Positions 60,190 to 64,000 of a DNA stretch of 64,000 nucleotides are shown in pieces (the stretch's first letter is position 1; each line of letters opens with the position of its first letter). Made by a program: the position numbers and the translations under genes. This DNA is from Desulfurivibrio alkaliphilus AHT 2 (lineage in GTDB: Bacteria; Desulfobacterota; Desulfobulbia; Desulfobulbales; Desulfurivibrionaceae): assembly GCF_000092205.1 (NCBI RefSeq), contig NC_014216.1, positions 1,369,742-1,433,741 on the forward strand. The letters are read 5' to 3'. Below the pieces are notes generated by a model. The model did no database searches. It was given only the letters and a program-made list of their open reading frames with translations, and was not told the DNA's origin.

Positions 60190-60663
60190 ATGCCAGAACA
60201 TGAAAATCTTTACCTGCGCGGCTCCCTGGCCCGCGAACTGCGGGCCCAGGGCCATCACCTCAACCCCACGGTGATGGTTGGCCGGGAAGGTCTTACGGCG
60301 GCGGTGCTGGCCGCCCTGGAGGCGGTGTTGACCGCGCACGAACTGGTGAAAATCAAAATTCAGGAAGGCTGCCCGGAGGACAAAACCACCGTGGCCCAAC
60401 AGCTGGCCGCCGACAGCAACAGCCGGATCGTCCAGATTATCGGCGGCACCATTCTGCTTTACCGCCGGCTACCGCCGGCCAAGCGTCACTCGGACGGCCC
60501 CCGCTGCGACCCCGGCCAGGGCGAATGCCCCAAAGGCAGCCGCCGGGGCCACCGGCGCGGGGGCAAAACGGCTGGCCCCGCCGGCAGCGGCAGCCCCAAG
60601 AGCGGGACAATCCGCTCGCTGTCCCGGCGGCGCAAAGCTTCCGGGCGAGGTAAAACCCGCTGA
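60190..60663 (+). CDS. yhbY: YhbY/CRS1-domain RNA-binding protein with basic tail
   Basis: The first 95 residues form a YhbY domain: LYLRGSLARELRAQGHHLNPTVMVGREGLTAAVLAALEAVLTAHELVKIKI with GxxG-type IVQIIGGTILLYRR. YhbY associates with pre-50S ribosomes. The remaining 60 residues are Arg/Lys/Gly/Ser-rich (RRGHRRGGKTAG, SLSRRRKASGRGKTR), longer than usual. It stands between the TraB-family gene and cmoA. Confidence 0.88.
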   Translation: MPEHENLYLRGSLARELRAQGHHLNPTVMVGREGLTAAVLAALEAVLTAHELVKIKIQEGCPEDKTTVAQQLAADSNSRIVQIIGGTILLYRRLPPAKRHSDGPRCDPGQGECPKGSRRGHRRGGKTAGPAGSGSPKSGTIRSLSRRRKASGRGKTR

Positions 60664-60686
60664 ACCAACCGAGCTGAACAGGTCCC

Positions 60687-61409
60687 ATGCCTAAAGATCA
60701 ACTGTTCAACCACGGCAAGGTCGCCAGCGACTTCCGGTTCACCGCCGAGGTGGCCGAGGTCTTCGACGACATGCTGCGCCGTTCGATCCCCAATTACGAG
60801 CAGGTCATTGAAATGAACGCCCTGCTGCTGGAGTGTTTTTTGCGGCCCGGCGACCGGCTATACGACCTGGGCTGCTCCACCGGCAACACCTTGCTGCACC
60901 TGGCCCGGCGCCTGCAGATCCCGGAGCTGCGCCTGATCGGGGTGGACAACTCAGCGGCAATGCTGGACAAGGCCCGGCGCAAGGCGGCCGGTTACGCCCC
61001 CGGCGAGGCCATCGAGTTTGTCGAGGGCGACATCGGCGACTTTAACGGCCAAAACGCCGGGGCGATCATTCTCAACTACACCATGCAATTCATCCGCCCC
61101 TTGCAGCGGCCGGACTTTGCCGCCACCCTGTACCGGGCCCTGCGCCCGGGCGGCATCCTGATTATGAGTGAGAAGATCATCTCCCACGACCCGGAACTAA
61201 ACCGCCATTTCATCGATTTTTATTTCGACTTCAAGCGTTCCCGGGGCTACTCGGAAATCGAGATCAGCAAAAAAAGGGAGGCCCTGGAAAACGTGCTCAT
61301 TCCCTTCTCTCTGGCAGAAAACCGCCAGTTGCTGGAACAGGCCGGCTTTAAGCGGGTGGAGAGCGTTTTTCAATGGTTCAACTTCGCTTCCCTGGTGGCG
61401 GTTAAGTAG
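60687..61409 (+). CDS. cmoA: Carboxy-SAM synthase CmoA
   Basis: Makes carboxy-S-adenosylmethionine from SAM and prephenate for wobble-uridine modification (cmo5U34). The 240 residues contain LYDLGCSTGNTLLHLARRL (SAM motif I), LIGVDNSAAMLDKARRKA and IILNYTMQFIRPLQR, matching CmoA. The partner cmoB follows directly. Confidence 0.93.
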   Translation: MPKDQLFNHGKVASDFRFTAEVAEVFDDMLRRSIPNYEQVIEMNALLLECFLRPGDRLYDLGCSTGNTLLHLARRLQIPELRLIGVDNSAAMLDKARRKAAGYAPGEAIEFVEGDIGDFNGQNAGAIILNYTMQFIRPLQRPDFAATLYRALRPGGILIMSEKIISHDPELNRHFIDFYFDFKRSRGYSEIEISKKREALENVLIPFSLAENRQLLEQAGFKRVESVFQWFNFASLVAVK

Positions 61410-61421
61410 CAAGCGCTCGTA

Positions 61422-61442
61422 AGCGTTCAGCCACGCAGTATC
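61422..61442 (+). repeat. Short remnant of the GTAA-hairpin element
   Basis: The sequence gtaagcgttcagccacgcag matches the outer left end of type-B hairpins (compare 60008-60030). No right arm is present. Low information; recorded as a probable decayed copy. Confidence 0.4.
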
Positions 61443-61462
61443 GACAAGTTTACAGGTTGCAA

Positions 61463-62440
61463 ATGGATATAAAAGCGGCGGATTATCTGGATCTGATGCC
61501 CAAGGCGGATGACGGGGCGGTGCGACGGTGGCGGGCCGACCACGAAAAACGCCTGGCCCGCCCCAAAAAAGGATTTCTGCGCTTCCAGGAGCCCTGGCGG
61601 CAAATTTGCACCCTGCCGCCGGCGGAGAGTTGCGATTTCAGCGGCGATGCGGTGCGCATCGGCCGATGCGGGGAACTTAACCACACGCAATACGACTTGC
61701 TGCACGAGTCATTACGGCGCTTCATGCCCTGGCGCAAGGGGCCTTTTTCCCTCTTCGGACTGGAGATTGACGCCGAGTGGCAAAGCTTTCGCAAATGGGA
61801 CCGGTTACTGCCCGGCCTGCCGGAGCTGGAAAACCGGATGGTGGCCGATATCGGCTGCAACAACGGCTATTACATGTTCCGCCTGCTGCCCCGCCGACCA
61901 GCCGCGGTGGTCGGCTTTGAGCCCGTGCTGCAGCATTATTACTGCTTCAAAAGCCTGCAGCACCTGGCCGGCCAGGCTGCCAAACCACTGTTTATCGAGC
62001 CCATGGGGGTGGAACAGATCGGGCTGTACCCCGCCTCTTTCGACGTGATTTTTCTAATGGGGGTGATCTATCACCGGCGTGACCCGCTGACCATGCTGCA
62101 ACAACTGCATGCGGCCCTGCGCCCCGGCGGCACGCTGGTCCTGGAGTCCCAGGCCATTCCGGGAACCGACAGCCTGGCCCTGTTCCCCGAGCGCACCTAC
62201 GCCAAAGCCCCGGGGGTATACTTTGTTCCCACCGCCGCCTGCCTGCACAACTGGCTCAGCCGCGCCGGCTTCAAAACAGTACACCTGCTCAGCCAGGTGC
62301 CCACCAGCCCCGAAGAACAGCGCCGCACCGAATGGATGACCTTCGAATCGTACAGCGACTTCCTCGACCCGGAAAATCCGGCCCGAACCATCGAGGGCTA
62401 CCCCGCCCCCGACCGGGTCATTTTCATCGCCAAAATCTAA
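61463..62440 (+). CDS. cmoB: tRNA U34 carboxymethyltransferase CmoB
   Basis: Transfers the carboxymethyl group to ho5U34 of tRNA. The 325 residues contain RKGPFSLFGLEIDAEWQSFRKWDRL, VADIGCNNGYYMFRLL (SAM motif I), VIFLMGVIYHRRDPLTML and FVPTAACLHNWLSRAGF. ATG 61463 gives a normal start; TTG 61457 is possible. Functions with cmoA immediately upstream. Confidence 0.95.
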   Translation: MDIKAADYLDLMPKADDGAVRRWRADHEKRLARPKKGFLRFQEPWRQICTLPPAESCDFSGDAVRIGRCGELNHTQYDLLHESLRRFMPWRKGPFSLFGLEIDAEWQSFRKWDRLLPGLPELENRMVADIGCNNGYYMFRLLPRRPAAVVGFEPVLQHYYCFKSLQHLAGQAAKPLFIEPMGVEQIGLYPASFDVIFLMGVIYHRRDPLTMLQQLHAALRPGGTLVLESQAIPGTDSLALFPERTYAKAPGVYFVPTAACLHNWLSRAGFKTVHLLSQVPTSPEEQRRTEWMTFESYSDFLDPENPARTIEGYPAPDRVIFIAKI

Positions 62441-62450
62441 AAAAACTACC

Positions 62451-64000
62451 TTAAATACTGCTTACGGTTTGCATTTTGCCGCCGGCCAGCGACTCGTTGA
62501 CGTTGATGATATGATCGCCCACCTTTTCCAGGCGATTGAGCAGGTCAAGGTACATCACCCCGATGCGGGGCGAATAGACCCCCTGCTCCAGGCGGCCGTA
62601 ATGGCGGTTGCGCAGACAATCACGCAGGTTGTTGATCCCCTTTTCCAGCTCGACGGCTTTTTGCATGTTCACCCGCACCGTGGTGTCCCGCAGGTTCTGG
62701 GTCATGAAAACCAGGGCCTCGTGCACCGCCCGCAGCATCTCGTGAAGCTCGTCCATCACGTCCTCGGGCACATCCAGGCCGTCTTCCAGGATACGCTCAT
62801 AGGTTCTGGACATCTCGTAATAGATATCACCCATCCGCTCCAGATCATGGAGCATGTTCTGCATGTGCCGGATCTGGTTTAACGAGGCCAGGGAAAGCGA
62901 GGCGTTCTCCTGGATCTGCACCAGATACTCGGCAATCTCCAGCTCCAGCTGATCGGTAATCTGTTCCCGTTTTTCGATCTTTTCCAGAAACCCCTTTTGC
63001 TTCTGCCTGTCTTTGAGCAGCAGGCCGGTAAAGGAAAAATGCATCTTGACGATGAGGGCGGCAAACTGCTGAATCTCGCGCTGGGCCTGCTCCAGCGACA
63101 GCTCGGCCGACGACATCAGGCCGGTGTGGATATAGCGCAACCGAAATCCTTCCCGCTCGCCTGCCTTTTCCGGCTGAATATACTCCACCAGCCGCACCAG
63201 CATGGGCACCAGGGCAAAGAGCAGCAGCACGTTTAAGATGTTGAATGTGGTGTGAAACAGTGCCAACGCCAGGGTGGCATTGGTCCGCGCCGCCGGATCG
63301 TCACTGAGCACCGAGACCCCACTGGCGGAAACGCTCTGCATTACCCAGTCGATGCCATGCAGAAAGGGGGTGATCACCAGCAGCATCCAGCAAACCCCGA
63401 TGACGTTGAAAAAAAAGTGGAAGCGCGCCGCCCGTTTGGCCTGCACATTGCCCACCAGAGCGGCGATATTGGCGGTTACCGTGGTGCCGATATTCTCCCC
63501 CAGAATCATCGCCGCGGCGATAGGGAAAGTAATCCAGCCCTGGGCCAGCATGACCAGGGTAATGGCGGTGGCGGCCGAGGAAGACTGGGTCAGCAGGGTC
63601 AGCACGGTGCCCACCACAATGAACAGCAGGGTGGAGGCAAAACCAAAATCGGCAAAGCTTTGGAGAAAGGCAAACATCTCCGGATTGGTGTCGATATCCG
63701 GCACTGAATTTTTAATAAAATCCAAGCCGATAAAGAGGATACCGAAGCCGATCATCGCCTCGGCCATATTGCGCAGTTTTTCGTTTTTTACAAAGAGAAA
63801 GGGGAAAAAGAGCCCGATCATGCTGATGGCCACGGGGGTGATCTGGAACTTGAAGCCGAAAACCGAAACCATCCAGGCAGTGACCGTGGTCCCGATATTG
63901 GCCCCCATAATCACCCCGGTGGATTCAACGAAGGTGATCAGGCCGGCATTGACAAAACCCACCACCATGACGGTGGTGGTGGTGGATGACTGGGTGATGG
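62451..64000 (-). CDS. Na+/phosphate cotransporter of NptA/PhoU-fusion type (partial)
   Basis: The 5' end lies outside the window; reading is open to base 64000 with ITQSSSTTTTVMVVGFVNAGL there. The visible 515 residues include two related Na/Pi halves with the QSSS motif (VLTLLTQSSSAATAITLVMLAQ), eight or more membrane segments, and a C-terminal PhoU-like helical domain (about 300-500). Such fusions mediate sodium-driven phosphate uptake or signal in phosphate control. Ends just after cmoB, convergent. Confidence 0.9.
   Translation of the reverse strand, partial: ITQSSTTTTVMVVGFVNAGLITFVESTGVIMGANIGTTVTAWMVSVFGFKFQITPVAISMIGLFFPFLFVKNEKLRNMAEAMIGFGILFIGLDFIKNSVPDIDTNPEMFAFLQSFADFGFASTLLFIVVGTVLTLLTQSSSAATAITLVMLAQGWITFPIAAAMILGENIGTTVTANIAALVGNVQAKRAARFHFFFNVIGVCWMLLVITPFLHGIDWVMQSVSASGVSVLSDDPAARTNATLALALFHTTFNILNVLLLFALVPMLVRLVEYIQPEKAGEREGFRLRYIHTGLMSSAELSLEQAQREIQQFAALIVKMHFSFTGLLLKDRQKQKGFLEKIEKREQITDQLELEIAEYLVQIQENASLSLASLNQIRHMQNMLHDLERMGDIYYEMSRTYERILEDGLDVPEDVMDELHEMLRAVHEALVFMTQNLRDTTVRVNMQKAVELEKGINNLRDCLRNRHYGRLEQGVYSPRIGVMYLDLLNRLEKVGDHIINVNESLAGGKMQTVSSI

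Overview
The window is 64 kb of GC-rich, gene-dense chromosome. The protein sequences, the proB-obgE-rpmA-rplU-rng order, the complete flagellar rod/basal-body operon with an NtrC-type regulatory block, and the class I two-subunit fumarase together suggest a Desulfobulbales-type deltaproteobacterium (Thermodesulfobacteriota), possibly Desulfurivibrio-like. That placement is inference from sequence character; no database was searched. No rRNA, tRNA, prophage, CRISPR array or transposase gene was seen.

Layout. 1-19,000 (minus strand): proB (runs off the left edge), obgE, rpmA, rplU, rng, a B12/radical-SAM protein, two envelope lipoproteins, tmk, pdxA, yraN, rnhB, rplS, a SPOUT methyltransferase, trmD, rimM, a KH protein, rpsP and ffh; this is a ribosome-biogenesis, translation and RNA-processing block. 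17,768-19,021 (plus): an unrecognised secreted protein. 19,026-23,326 (minus): fabD, lspA, ileS. 23,554 (plus): a CooC-type ATPase. 24,466-43,201 (minus): a flagellar cluster running from a sigma-54 activator, a large TPR protein, a sensor kinase and an NtrC-type regulator into flgB-flgC-fliE-fliF-fliG-fliH-fliI-fliJ-motE-fliK-flgD-flgE, with sigma-54 promoters before flgB and fliK. fliF is split by a 12-base poly-G tract. 43,327-47,791 (plus): ftsE-ftsX-envC-ctpA (cell division and peptidoglycan hydrolase control). 47,955-58,466 (minus): fumarase subunits, a tPilZ-like protein, motAB, panB, ruvC-ruvA-ruvB, yebC, rlmE, rsmI and a small histidine kinase. 58,809-62,440 (plus): a TraB-family membrane protein, yhbY, cmoA, cmoB. 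62,451-64,000 (minus): a Na+/phosphate cotransporter that runs off the right edge.

The most unusual content lies between the genes. At least a dozen copies, deletion derivatives and remnants of one repeat family occupy the intergenic junctions. A full copy is about 150 bp: a lead module of about 43 bp beginning GTAAC-GTTCA, followed by a long imperfect hairpin of about 108 bp bounded by GTAA...TTAC. Seven full-length or internally deleted copies are flanked by clear 8-bp direct repeats (exact, or 7 of 8), and an eighth by a near match, so the family has transposed. GTAA ends with 8-bp duplications are the hallmark of IS66-family elements, so this looks like a non-autonomous (MITE-like) IS66 relative. 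The hairpin arms differ between copies in compensating ways while internal loops and a tandem U.G wobble are kept, which suggests selection on an RNA or cruciform structure. Two copies sit inside ancestral ATGA stop/start overlaps (ruvA/ruvB and the TPR/lipoprotein pair), where the 8-bp duplication rebuilt both genes. Others supply stop codons or short C-terminal tails. Two carry a further GGGGACAGTTTT palindrome at the hairpin tip.
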